Shown here in pieces: positions 34,744 to 43,782 of a stretch of 64,000 bases of DNA. Under the pieces are notes generated by a model. It had not been told where the DNA came from. It saw nothing but the letters and a program-made list of their open reading frames with translations, and ran no database searches. The stretch comes from Gammaproteobacteria bacterium. Lineage in GTDB: Bacteria > Pseudomonadota > Gammaproteobacteria > Pseudomonadales > Azotimanducaceae. Location: NCBI GenBank assembly GCA_030425195.1, contig JAUIAV010000018.1, forward strand, positions 1 through 64,000, in the 5' to 3' direction. Both the position numbers and the translations under genes were made by a program. Position 1 is the stretch's first letter. Each line of letters begins with the position of its first letter.

Positions 34744-36273
34744 CTATGCCTTGGCGAACTGCGCCGACACGTCCGCATCGGAGTAGCGGTGACCGAAGTC
34801 CTCGAGCATGAGCCCGGCGGTTGCCTTGCCGGACCCCACCACACCCGGTATCCCCGCGCCCGGATGCGTGCCAGCACCTGCGAAATACAGGTTCTTCAGT
34901 TTGTCGTCCCGGTTGTGAGTGCGGAAATAGGCGCTCTGCCAGAGCACGGGCTCCAGCGAAAAGGCGGAACCCAGATGCGCGTTGAGCTCGTCACGGAAAT
35001 CGAACGGCGTGAAGGTCCGCTTCGTGACGATCCGGGCCCGCAGATCCGGCAGGTAGTGTTTCTCCAGGTAAGCGAGAATCCGTTCGCTGTACCGGGGCGC
35101 CAGGGTCTCCCAGTCCAGATCTGCCGCACCCAGGTTGGGCACCGGTGACAGCGCATAGAAGGTCGTGCAGCCGGGCGGCGCCAGCTCCGGGTCGGTCACG
35201 GTCGGCGCATGCAGGTAGATGGAGAAGTCATCCGGCAGCTCCGGTCCTTTGTAGATCTCGCCGATCAGCCCCTGGTAGCGCCGGCCGAACATGATGCTGT
35301 GATGCCGGAGTTCCGGATAGGTGCCTTCCACCCCGAAGTAGGTGAGGAAGATGGACGGGCTGAACGAGCGCCGCTTGAGACCGGCCGCCGCCTGCCGCCC
35401 TCTGGGCGTTCGGCCGAGCAGCTTCCCGTAGGTGAACATGATGTCCGCATTGCTCGCCACGGCATCGAACTCACCCCGCCAGCCCTGCTCCGTCACCAGG
35501 CCGGTCACCCGGTCACCTTCGGTGAGAATCTCGGCAACAGGCGCAGACAGGCGGATCTCGCCACCCAGATCCTCGAACAGCCTGACAAGCCCACGCACGA
35601 GAGCGTGCGTGCCGCCACGGGGGAAAGAGACCCCCCAGCGCTTTTCCAGCGCATGAATCAGCAGATAGATCGACGAGGTTTTGAACGGGCTGCCGCCCAC
35701 CAGCAGCGAATTGAAGCTGAAAGCCTGACGCAGATGATCGTCCTTGATGAACTTCGAGACCATGCTGTACACGCTGCGGTAGCTCTGCAGCCGCATGAGC
35801 TCAGGAGCCGACCGGATCATGTCCGAGAAATTCAGGAACGGCGCCGTCCCGAGCTTGATGTAGCCCTCCCGCATGACCTCTTCAGAGTACGCGAGAAATC
35901 GTTCGTAGCCCGCCACATCCTCCGGGTTCTTTTCCCGGATCTGCCGGGCGTTCTCCTCCGGGTCATTGGAGTAGTCGAACACGTAACCGTCTTCCCAGTA
36001 GAGGCGGTAGAACGGCGTCACCGGCATCAGATCGAGATAATCCTCCAGCTTCCGACCGGTCAGCGCGAACAGCTCACGCAGGCAGTCCGGGTCGGTCACC
36101 ACCGTGGGGCCGGCATCGAAGGTGAAACCCTGATCCTCATAGACGTACGCCCGGCCGCCGGGCTTGTCCCGGGCTTCGAAGATGGTGGTCTGAAAGCCGG
36201 CGGACTGCAGCCGTATCGCCAGAGCCAGGCCACCGAATCCTGAGCCGATCACGGCCGCTGTGTGCTTGGTCAA
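34744..36273 (-). CDS. crtI: Phytoene desaturase
   Basis: 509 residues from TTG 36273, chosen because AGAAGGGAA precedes it and homology begins at once with AAVIGSGFGGLALAIRLQSAG, the FAD-binding fingerprint. EARDKPGGRAYVYEDQGF follows, and the C-terminal signature is FAGAGTHPGAGIPGVVGSGK. It desaturates phytoene to lycopene in four steps. It sits 29 bases after the crtY stop and 6 bases before crtB. A longer frame exists upstream to 36384 but overlaps crtY and is not conserved-looking. Confidence 0.96.
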   Translation of the reverse strand: MTKHTAAVIGSGFGGLALAIRLQSAGFQTTIFEARDKPGGRAYVYEDQGFTFDAGPTVVTDPDCLRELFALTGRKLEDYLDLMPVTPFYRLYWEDGYVFDYSNDPEENARQIREKNPEDVAGYERFLAYSEEVMREGYIKLGTAPFLNFSDMIRSAPELMRLQSYRSVYSMVSKFIKDDHLRQAFSFNSLLVGGSPFKTSSIYLLIHALEKRWGVSFPRGGTHALVRGLVRLFEDLGGEIRLSAPVAEILTEGDRVTGLVTEQGWRGEFDAVASNADIMFTYGKLLGRTPRGRQAAAGLKRRSFSPSIFLTYFGVEGTYPELRHHSIMFGRRYQGLIGEIYKGPELPDDFSIYLHAPTVTDPELAPPGCTTFYALSPVPNLGAADLDWETLAPRYSERILAYLEKHYLPDLRARIVTKRTFTPFDFRDELNAHLGSAFSLEPVLWQSAYFRTHNRDDKLKNLYFAGAGTHPGAGIPGVVGSGKATAGLMLEDFGHRYSDADVSAQFAKA

Positions 36274-36302
36274 TTGATTCCCTTCTCGTCGGGTTGGCCC
36301 GC

Positions 36303-37532
36303 TCAGTTGTTCAGCTCGCGTCTGTTTCCGCTCGCGTCCGCGCGCGAACCGCGATGAGCGGCCGCGCTCGACTGAGGCAGGCATTTGAGGGCGCGCAGGA
36401 TGGCAACCGGCGGCTTACCCGTCAATATCCGTGCCTTGTCCGCCAGGGTGGACCGGCCCGCATAGAACCGTTCCACCAGGCCCTGATTCAGCCCGTAGAA
36501 CCGCTGCATCACGAACCAGCGGCGGTCCGGCTCAGCGGCGAGGAACAGCATCCTGTTCAGAAATCGCCAGAATCCCTGAGCCTGCCAGTGCTGTCGGCTC
36601 CGGTGGACCATCAGATCGTGCAGGGCCGCGGTGCTCAGATCACCGGCGGCCGCGATGGCGTCCGCGGTGCGCACGGCATCTGCAAACGAATAGCCCGTGG
36701 TCGCATGAAACAGCACCGCCCGGAGCCCGATTCTCGGTACCTCACCGGCCTCTTCCCAGAAGGCGTCGATCTCACCGCCCAGCGTGATGGGCAGCGCGCC
36801 CCGCTCCTCGCGAACCAGGTCCACGACCTTCCAGCCCTGATCGGACACATAGTCCCCGATCGCGTGCGCGTCCGCACCGGCATCCATCGCAGCGGTGTCC
36901 GAGTACCGGGTGTCCTCCACCAGCACCTGCCTCGGTTCCAGCGGCAGCATGTAGAGAAACCGGTAGTCTCCATTCTGCGGCACCGTGGCATCCATGATGA
37001 CCGGGCCTGTCAGCCCATGATCTTCCGCCAGATCCAGCACCTGGCCGGTGAACTTCTGGTACCCGAGCATCAGATGCGGGCTCGCCTCCGGTCCCCGGCC
37101 GTCAATCACGCCCCGGGCGGAGAGGCATTCACCGCCAGCCAGTTTTACGCCTTGCGCCGTCACCGTCTCCACGGGAGCCCGCAGCTGAACGCAGTCTCCC
37201 AGGGCACCCATCATGAAAGTGTGAAAGTACTCCGAATGGGTGGAGCAGTAGCCGGTGTCCAGCGTCCGGGTGTAGGCCGGAAACCGCACCTCGTAGTTCC
37301 GCCAGCGGTGCAGGATGAGCGGCTCGACCCAGTTCAACTGGTCCGGCGTGAGATCGGTGGGAAAGAAGGACCAGGTGTGATTACCCCCCAGGCTGCCGGC
37401 GCCTTCCAGAATCAGCATCCTGAGCGTCGGGTGGCGCTGGCGCAGCCGGTAGGCCGTCAGACAGCTCGCGAGACCGCCGCCGGCGAAGATCAGATCGTAG
37501 TCTGGGATGGGGTCGCTCCTGCTCACCGGCAT
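36303..37532 (-). CDS. crtY: Lycopene beta-cyclase, CrtY type
   Basis: 409 residues. The FAD site YDLIFAGGGLASCLTAYRLRQ and NHTWSFFPTDLT are hallmarks of CrtY cyclases, as is AVLFHATTGYSFADAVRTA further on. It closes both ends of lycopene to give beta-carotene, the CrtZ substrate. First gene of the minus-strand carotenoid operon; the ATG at 37532 is about 17 bases from the TSS predicted from the -10 at 37556-37561. Confidence 0.95.
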   Translation of the reverse strand: MPVSRSDPIPDYDLIFAGGGLASCLTAYRLRQRHPTLRMLILEGAGSLGGNHTWSFFPTDLTPDQLNWVEPLILHRWRNYEVRFPAYTRTLDTGYCSTHSEYFHTFMMGALGDCVQLRAPVETVTAQGVKLAGGECLSARGVIDGRGPEASPHLMLGYQKFTGQVLDLAEDHGLTGPVIMDATVPQNGDYRFLYMLPLEPRQVLVEDTRYSDTAAMDAGADAHAIGDYVSDQGWKVVDLVREERGALPITLGGEIDAFWEEAGEVPRIGLRAVLFHATTGYSFADAVRTADAIAAAGDLSTAALHDLMVHRSRQHWQAQGFWRFLNRMLFLAAEPDRRWFVMQRFYGLNQGLVERFYAGRSTLADKARILTGKPPVAILRALKCLPQSSAAAHRGSRADASGNRRELNN

Positions 37533-37610
37533 TCTGGGCTACACTGCGCGCGCCAATTGTACTCGAGTCATGACAGACCCTCGCCCCAAGTTGACGATGC
37601 TGAGTTGCCG
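37533..37610. promoter_or_regulatory. Divergent promoter region between crtY and membrane hydroxylase
   Basis: 78 bases. On the minus strand TACAAT (37561-37556) is a plausible -10 for crtY, with no recognisable -35. On the plus strand TACACT (37540-37545) could serve the hydroxylase gene. An 8-base palindrome GTCATGAC (37567-37574) sits where a crtY -35 or activator site would be. The poor -35 elements fit an activator-dependent promoter, which is an inference. Confidence 0.4.
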
Positions 37611-38396
37611 ATGTTGACCGAAATTCCGCCAGGTAAGCTGCTCATCACCTTTCTGGCCCTGACCGCCATCATCGCCGTGCGCTATTTTCTGATCTCCGGG
37701 CTTTTCTACTGGCTGCTCTGGGGCCGGAAGCCGGAAAAAGTCCATGCGATCAAGCTGATGGAAGGCACACCCCGTCCGGGTGCCGTCGCGAAGGAGATCC
37801 GCTGGTCGCTCATCTCCTCGTTCATCTATGCGGCCCCGGCGGCCGTGGTGCTGGAGCTGTGGCAGCTCGGCGGCACCGCCATCTACAACGACGTGAACGC
37901 GTATCCACTCTGGTACATCCCGGTGAGCATCGGCATCTATCTGTTCGCCCACGACACCTACTTCTACTGGACGCACCGGCTCATGCATCTGAAGACCCTG
38001 TTTCCCGTGATGCACCGCGTCCACCACGAGTCACGCCCGCCCACTCCCTGGGCGGCTTTCTCCTTTCATCCGTACGAGTCCATTCTCGGCGCCATATTTA
38101 TACCGCTGATCGCGCTTCTGGTGCCCATACACGTGGGCGGCATTCTGTTCATCCTCACCCTGATGACCCTGGCCGCCGTATTCAACCATTCGGGATACGA
38201 AATCTTTCCGAAATGGTGGCTGAGGGGGCCACCGGGGCGCCATCTCATCACCGCGGCGCATCACGACCTGCACCACAAGTATTTCAGCTGCAACTATGCC
38301 CTCTACTTCCGTTTCTGGGACAAGCTGATGGGCACCGACATCATGGAAACCGAATACGATTTCCTGCAGCCGGCAGCCGCCCGCAAAACCGCCTGA
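37611..38396 (+). CDS. Sterol desaturase/fatty acid hydroxylase superfamily protein
   Basis: 261 residues from ATG 37611. The three di-iron histidine boxes are clear: HDTYFYWTHRLMH (114-126), HRVHH (135-139) and HHDLHH (217-222), between about four membrane segments. It should hydroxylate or desaturate a lipid at the cytoplasmic membrane. Its divergent position next to crtY raises the possibility that it modifies a carotenoid ring, but homologues acting on sterols, fatty acids or hopanoids are equally known. No close named homologue can be assigned from sequence. Confidence 0.85.
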   Translation: MLTEIPPGKLLITFLALTAIIAVRYFLISGLFYWLLWGRKPEKVHAIKLMEGTPRPGAVAKEIRWSLISSFIYAAPAAVVLELWQLGGTAIYNDVNAYPLWYIPVSIGIYLFAHDTYFYWTHRLMHLKTLFPVMHRVHHESRPPTPWAAFSFHPYESILGAIFIPLIALLVPIHVGGILFILTLMTLAAVFNHSGYEIFPKWWLRGPPGRHLITAAHHDLHHKYFSCNYALYFRFWDKLMGTDIMETEYDFLQPAAARKTA

Positions 38397-38436
38397 CCAC
38401 CACAGTTCTGATATTCTGCGGCCGGAGGTGAGAACC

Positions 38437-41400
38437 ATGCGGGAAGGGGCTCCAGGCGCCACCCGGCGTCGCAGTTCGGGCTGGATCAGCGTACTCAGGA
38501 TCAGTGCCATCTTGCTGGCCGTTCTGCTTGTCCTCGTCACACTGTCCGTCGGCTACCTGCTCTTCTACCCGAATGCCCTGAAGCCCGTGGCCGTCTTCGC
38601 CGTCGACAGACTCCTCGGCCGGCAGCTGCTGATCGACGGTAACCTCACCGTCGAGCTTTCAAGGACCCCGCTGATCACCGTCAGCCGGTTCCGTTTCAGC
38701 AATCCGCCCGGCAGCGCTGAACCCTGGATGGTCACGGCCGACCATACCGATGCCAGGATCGATCTGACGGATCTGCTCGAGAACCGTTTCCGACTGATGG
38801 AACTGACGGTACACGGCGCCCGGGTGAATCTGCTCGACACGGTGGAGGGTTCACCCAACTGGGCGTTCTTCGAGGCCGACGAGGACGAAGAGGACGAAGA
38901 GGGGGAAGGAAACTGGTCGTTCATGCTCGAGCGCCTTTCCGTGACCGAGAGCGTGCTCGATCTGCGGCTGGGCGAGCTCGAACCGATCCTGCTCACCATC
39001 CCGACGCTGGCGCAGAGCACGGATCCGCAGGGCCATCTCGCTCTGGACGGGAACGGCCTTATCAACGGCGATACCTGGCGCATCGATGGGCAGGTCGGCC
39101 CGCTCGCGGAGATTCTAGCGGCCGGCAGGATCGAGGTGGACGTGGACCTGATGATCGACGAGGCCCAGGTGGACGCCAGCGGCAGCATCGGCAACCTGGC
39201 CACCCTCTCAGAGCTGGATCTGACCATGAGCCTGCGCGGACCCGATGGAGATCTGCTCGGCCGGATCTTCCGCCTGCCCGAGTCATTCCGCGGCGACATT
39301 CAGCTGACGGGTTCCATCCGACCGGAAACCGTGGGACACAGGATCGATGCCAAGGGCCACATTTCCCAGTTCCACATCGAGACCAGCGGTACCGTCGCCG
39401 ATCTGGCCGGTCTGGATGGCTGGGATGGATCCGTTGCCCTGCGCGGACCGGATGCCGGCGTCTTCGGCAAAGCCCTGCAGATCCAGGGCTTTCCGGAAGG
39501 GCCTTTCCAGGTGCAGGGGACCGTGCACGTGCACGGGGGAGATCTGGATCTCCAGAACGTGGTGGTGGACACGGATACGATGCAGCTCCGGCTCAATGCG
39601 GACTTCGTTCAGTTCCCGCACCGGGAGGGTGCGCTGGTCTCGCTCTCGCTCACCGGGGATGACCTGAGCGCGTTCCGGCAGCTTCTGCGTCTCCCCGACC
39701 TGCCAGCCATGCCGTTCGACCTGGACCTGGCGCTGGATGCAAAAAAGGCGGAGGTTCTGACGTCTTCGCTGAGCATCGGAAAGAACACGCTCACGGCCAG
39801 GGGCTTCGTGGGTGAATACCCGGACTTTCACGGCACCGATCTGAATCTGACCGTCAGCGGGGAGGAGATCAGCCATGTTTTTCAGTCTCTGGGGCTGACG
39901 CTGCCGTTCACAGGCCGCTATGACGCTGCCGGCCGGCTCACACTTGCCGCCGACGGCCTGGCCCTGCATCAGTCACGTGCTCAGCTGCCCGGTCACAGAC
40001 TGCAGGGAGATGTGGTCTGGCCTGATCCACTGAAACCGGCCAGCCTCGAGTACCGGGGCAGTCTGGAGCTCGCCGATCTGTCACAGACGGGCGGCCTGTT
40101 CGGTGCATCCGGACTGCCTGCGGTGCCCGTCACCGGCAACGGTGTGCTGAGAGTGCGGGAAGGAAATTTCGATCTCCGCGAAAGCAGAATCCGCCTGGGC
40201 TCGGTGGACATCGACGCCAAGGGGGTGATCGGCCAACCCGGGGTGCTGTCTGATCTGGATCTGACCATCGACGCGAGTGGACCCAGCCTGGATGCGCTGT
40301 TCGATGACGCGCTGCCCCCGGAAGGCGGCGCGATCCCGTTCAGCGCGGCGGCCCGCATCCAGGGCACCGAAGGCGCGCTCCGGTTCCCTTCGTTCCGCCT
40401 GCAGGCCTCGGGCGGTACATTCGAAGCCAAGGGAACGCTGTCGCTGAGCGAGGGCCTGATCGGGTCCGAGTTCAGCCTGAACGGTCGCGGATCCAACCTC
40501 AGCGAGCTGATCCCCGCCTTTCCCGAGTACCGCCCCCCCGCCGCTCCCTGGCACATGGAGGCAGCGGTGGCATTGCCGGACAGCAACCACCTGGAGATAA
40601 AGAACGGCATCCTGGAAATCGGCTCCGTGAGCGTTCAGGTCGACGGGGTGCTCGACAGCATGGATCACACCCGAACCCGCCTCAGAGCTTCCGCTGAAGG
40701 CGATCGGATTTCCGACATCGGGCAGATCGGTGACGTGGCATGGCCGGAGCATCCGTTCGATCTGGCAGCGGAGCTCCACGGCTCCCTCAATGCCATCGAG
40801 ATCCGTTCTCTGCAGGCGCACTGGGGAAACAGCGATCTTTCCGGAAGCGGGCGTGTGCTGCTCGGTGAGCGCCCCTTCGTGGAGGTGCGCGGCCGTTCGA
40901 CGCTCCTGGACGTGTACGATCTGCAGCAGGCACTGTTCGGGGCGGCCGTCGACGAGGAGCCGGAAGACGACGCCAGCAGTGTGTTCCCGGACATACCCAT
41001 CTCTCTGGACTTCATCGCCGGTATCGATGGTCTGCTCGACGTTCAGATCGGACAGTACCGCGGGGTGCAGGCCCGTCTGGAGGACGTCGAGCTCGATCTG
41101 CACGCGGAAGACGGCGTGCTGCAGGTGGACCGGGTCGCCCTGCGGGACGAGGCCGGATACTTCCAGGCGGCAGCACTGCTGCGACCGCGGGACGGCAAGG
41201 TGGACCTGGAGCTGCAGCTCAAAGGAGAAGACGCCGATCTGGGTCTGTTCGTCAGCGACAGACAGACACCCGGGTCTCCGCCCCGCTACACCATCGACGT
41301 GGACATCTGGGGAAGCGGCCACACCGTGGCGGAACTGGCCGGGGGCCTGAACGGCAAACTGCTGGTCTCCTCCGATGGCGGGCAGATCAGCAACCAGCTG

Positions 41401-41907
41401 ATACAGACCTTCGCCGGCGACTTCGTGACCAACGTGCTGGGCATCCTGAATCCCTTCATCGCCGATCAGGACGTCACCCGTATGGATTGCCTGGTCCTGA
41501 ACAGCGTTCTGCGCAACGGCAGACTACGGCTGACACCCGGCTTCGTCATGCGCACGGCGAGACTCAACATGTTCGTCTACGGCAGCGTCAATCTGGCAGA
41601 CGAAACCCTGGACCTGTCCCTGGCCACTCAGGCCCGTCAGGGCATCGGGATCAGCGCGGCGACCATCACCAACCCCTTCTTCAAGGTGGGGGGCACACTG
41701 GCATCACCGGCACTGCAGCTGGATCCCGCAAACGCCGCCATCGCCGCCAGCGTGGCTACCGCGACCGTCGGCCTCTCCATCGTGGTCAGAGGCATCTGGG
41801 AGCGGTTGAGGGGTACCCAGAATCCCTGTCCGCAGTTCCTGGAATTCGAGCAGACACTGCCTGAGCGGCCGGCGGCCTTCAACCCGCCGCCCGAGGCGGA
41901 AGGCTAG
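38437..41907 (+). CDS. Large AsmA-family inner-membrane/periplasmic protein
   Basis: 1,156 residues from ATG 38437, with GGAGGTG about eight bases upstream. A single N-terminal membrane anchor (ISAILLAVLLVLVTLSVGYLL) is followed by a long periplasmic region of repeated beta-rich segments, typical of AsmA/YhdP-type bridge proteins thought to move lipids toward the outer membrane. The C-terminal domain with GGLNGKLLVSSDGGQISN and TLDLSLATQARQGIGISAATI matches the AsmA C-terminal module. An unusual run of acidic residues (147-157, mostly Glu and Asp) interrupts the N-terminal domain. Confidence 0.88.
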   Translation: MREGAPGATRRRSSGWISVLRISAILLAVLLVLVTLSVGYLLFYPNALKPVAVFAVDRLLGRQLLIDGNLTVELSRTPLITVSRFRFSNPPGSAEPWMVTADHTDARIDLTDLLENRFRLMELTVHGARVNLLDTVEGSPNWAFFEADEDEEDEEGEGNWSFMLERLSVTESVLDLRLGELEPILLTIPTLAQSTDPQGHLALDGNGLINGDTWRIDGQVGPLAEILAAGRIEVDVDLMIDEAQVDASGSIGNLATLSELDLTMSLRGPDGDLLGRIFRLPESFRGDIQLTGSIRPETVGHRIDAKGHISQFHIETSGTVADLAGLDGWDGSVALRGPDAGVFGKALQIQGFPEGPFQVQGTVHVHGGDLDLQNVVVDTDTMQLRLNADFVQFPHREGALVSLSLTGDDLSAFRQLLRLPDLPAMPFDLDLALDAKKAEVLTSSLSIGKNTLTARGFVGEYPDFHGTDLNLTVSGEEISHVFQSLGLTLPFTGRYDAAGRLTLAADGLALHQSRAQLPGHRLQGDVVWPDPLKPASLEYRGSLELADLSQTGGLFGASGLPAVPVTGNGVLRVREGNFDLRESRIRLGSVDIDAKGVIGQPGVLSDLDLTIDASGPSLDALFDDALPPEGGAIPFSAAARIQGTEGALRFPSFRLQASGGTFEAKGTLSLSEGLIGSEFSLNGRGSNLSELIPAFPEYRPPAAPWHMEAAVALPDSNHLEIKNGILEIGSVSVQVDGVLDSMDHTRTRLRASAEGDRISDIGQIGDVAWPEHPFDLAAELHGSLNAIEIRSLQAHWGNSDLSGSGRVLLGERPFVEVRGRSTLLDVYDLQQALFGAAVDEEPEDDASSVFPDIPISLDFIAGIDGLLDVQIGQYRGVQARLEDVELDLHAEDGVLQVDRVALRDEAGYFQAAALLRPRDGKVDLELQLKGEDADLGLFVSDRQTPGSPPRYTIDVDIWGSGHTVAELAGGLNGKLLVSSDGGQISNQLIQTFAGDFVTNVLGILNPFIADQDVTRMDCLVLNSVLRNGRLRLTPGFVMRTARLNMFVYGSVNLADETLDLSLATQARQGIGISAATITNPFFKVGGTLASPALQLDPANAAIAASVATATVGLSIVVRGIWERLRGTQNPCPQFLEFEQTLPERPAAFNPPPEAEG

Positions 41908-41913
41908 GGAGCC

Positions 41914-42393
41914 TCAGCGCTCCCAGACCAGCACGTCGCCCTCACCGGACATGAGAACGGAGCCCGGCATCACCCGGAGCCGCCAGGGCGCAAGCCTGAG
42001 GACCGCAAAACCTTCCGAAGCGGCATTGTCCCATCCGGGAATGATGCTCGGGTCGTAACCCACCGGCTCCGGCCCTCCGGCAAACAGATCCCACACCCGT
42101 TCCCGGGTCGGCAGGTCGAAGCACCACTCGGCCGCGCATTCGGCAACACAGGTGTCCTGACTCGGCGACCAGTAGTTACAGGAGAGATACGGGTGCGCGG
42201 CAAGGTGCGCGCGCTTGAGCGGTGTCGGGCCGGTCGCGATCCAGCCGGTCAGCGTATCGCCGTCCCACTCCCAGATCGGGTGCAGAATCCGGGAACGCGG
42301 CCGGCCGTGTGCGTCCACCGTTGCGGCCGAACACCAGACGATCCGGTGCGCCATATCGAGAAAGGCCGGACCAACCGAATTCAGCTCGTGCAT
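41914..42393 (-). CDS. Pyridoxamine 5'-phosphate oxidase-like FMN-binding protein
   Basis: 159 residues from ATG 42393. A split-barrel flavin-binding pattern is seen: DMAHRIVWCSAATVDAHGRPRSRILHPIWEWDGDTL then HLAAHPYLSCNYWSP. The redox reaction is unknown; the family includes PNPOx, heme-degrading and F420-dependent enzymes. Convergent with the AsmA gene, with only six bases between the stops. Confidence 0.75.
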   Translation of the reverse strand: MHELNSVGPAFLDMAHRIVWCSAATVDAHGRPRSRILHPIWEWDGDTLTGWIATGPTPLKRAHLAAHPYLSCNYWSPSQDTCVAECAAEWCFDLPTRERVWDLFAGGPEPVGYDPSIIPGWDNAASEGFAVLRLAPWRLRVMPGSVLMSGEGDVLVWER

Positions 42394-42422
42394 TTTTCTC
42401 CCCTGCTGATGAGTCCCGGCGT

Positions 42423-43283
42423 CTAGCTTACCAGCAGTTTCTGCAGCTGAATGCGCCTGGCATCGGAAATGGGCACGGCCCTGCGGGTGGAGAGATCCAT
42501 ACCGACGCCGATGGCCTCGGCCCTGACCGCAATCGCTTCGCGATTCTCGGCGATGAGGAGATGCACCATATGCTGAGTCTTGTTGCCGATGTGACGGATG
42601 CCGGAGACATGCCGGAACCGGTCGTCCCGCCGGAGCGGCTCCAGGATGTCCAGGCGGTATTCCAGCGCCGCACCGCCGAGCGCACCCGATTGCCTCTGAT
42701 CCGCTTCCACCGCGTCGGTGGTGAAGGCCCACAGGTTGGGCATGCCGTCAGATATGCGGCCGATGTAGACATCCGGCATGGCCACCCCGGCGCCGTCACA
42801 TTCCGCAGCCGTGATGCGGCCCCGCCCCATCATTACGAACCCCTGGGTTTCTGCGGCGTCCGGCGATGCGGGCAGCGGAAATGGATCGTCCGGATTCAGT
42901 CCACGCGGCCGGGCCCAGTCGGGCACGTCTCCCCCGCTCCCGACGGCCGTCAGAGGCTCTCCCTCGACCCGGACCAGGAAACCGGCAACGGGTGCCTCTG
43001 TCAGGTTCTGGCGCATCAGACAGGCCACATCCCATCTGCCTGGCCGGACATCGTGAAGCTCGCAATCGACCCGCAGCGGTGTGGCGATCCGCGCTTCCTG
43101 CACGAAACGGATATGCTGACCCGTCACCCGGACGTCGCCCGCACCCGGGCCGCACGCCTCATCCAGAAAGTTCGCCAGTGCCTGATGAATCTTGTTCGCG
43201 TAGAAGCGGACGTTCAGATGGTCGTTCTCGTCACATTCCCAGCGATTCACGCTGCCCAGGTAGGCGGCGAAGCCGGCCCTCAA
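42423..43283 (-). CDS. Double-hotdog thioesterase-like protein
   Basis: 286 residues. Two acyl-CoA thioesterase-like halves can be seen: the first begins NRWECDENDHLNVRFYANKIHQAL (4HBT-like, with Asp-His-Leu-Asn), the second around LEYRLDILEPLRRDDRFRHVSGIRHIG. It probably hydrolyses a CoA thioester. The start is TTG 43283, overlapping the upstream gene's stop (TTGA), so it depends on that gene for translation. Confidence 0.75.
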   Translation of the reverse strand: MRAGFAAYLGSVNRWECDENDHLNVRFYANKIHQALANFLDEACGPGAGDVRVTGQHIRFVQEARIATPLRVDCELHDVRPGRWDVACLMRQNLTEAPVAGFLVRVEGEPLTAVGSGGDVPDWARPRGLNPDDPFPLPASPDAAETQGFVMMGRGRITAAECDGAGVAMPDVYIGRISDGMPNLWAFTTDAVEADQRQSGALGGAALEYRLDILEPLRRDDRFRHVSGIRHIGNKTQHMVHLLIAENREAIAVRAEAIGVGMDLSTRRAVPISDARRIQLQKLLVS

Positions 43284-43705
43284 GACTGTGGTGCGCCGGG
43301 CTGCTGGCCGATGGACGCGAGAAATTCCTCCCCCGTCTGCCGCGGGTGATCGCCCGCGAAGTCGTACCCGGGCGGCTTCTCGTCCACATAAATCTCGCCG
43401 ACCAGCTCAAACGCGGACTCATCATCGAACGCGCCCATGCAGACGATGTGCTGATCGGTTTCCTTCAGCCGATAGAACAGATTACTCCCGCAACGGCTGC
43501 AGAATGCCCTTTCCGCCCAGTCGGACGACGCGTATCGCGCGATGTGCTCTTCGCCCCGGAAACGGACGCTGCCTGCGGCCGCTGCCAGCATCGGCCCTCC
43601 GGACCAGTTTCTGCACATGCTGCAATGACAGCCGTGAATGTGCGGATCCACGTCATCCGCCTCGAACGTCACCGCGCCGCAGAGACACTTGCCTGTCGCC
43701 GCCAT
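43280..43705 (-). CDS. GFA/CENP-V family zinc protein
   Basis: 141 residues from ATG 43705, with GGAGGA upstream. Seven cysteines sit in the family pattern: CLCG (7, 9), CHCSMC (26, 28, 31) and CSRC (69, 72), forming the two zinc sites of glutathione-dependent formaldehyde-activating-like proteins. Most members have unproven function, so formaldehyde metabolism should not be assumed. Overlaps the thioesterase-like gene downstream. Confidence 0.88.
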   Translation of the reverse strand: MAATGKCLCGAVTFEADDVDPHIHGCHCSMCRNWSGGPMLAAAAGSVRFRGEEHIARYASSDWAERAFCSRCGSNLFYRLKETDQHIVCMGAFDDESAFELVGEIYVDEKPPGYDFAGDHPRQTGEEFLASIGQQPGAPQS

Positions 43706-43782
43706 ATCCGTCGTCCTCCTCGTTTTCCCTGGTCGGTCGTCCGCATTATGCCGCAGGCCTGCTGACAACCCTATGGCAGCAG

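Noticed and set aside
36294-37610. 440-codon upstream extension of the membrane hydroxylase frame
   Set aside because: The extension is antisense to crtY and not protein-like; the ATG at 37611 begins the membrane protein properly.
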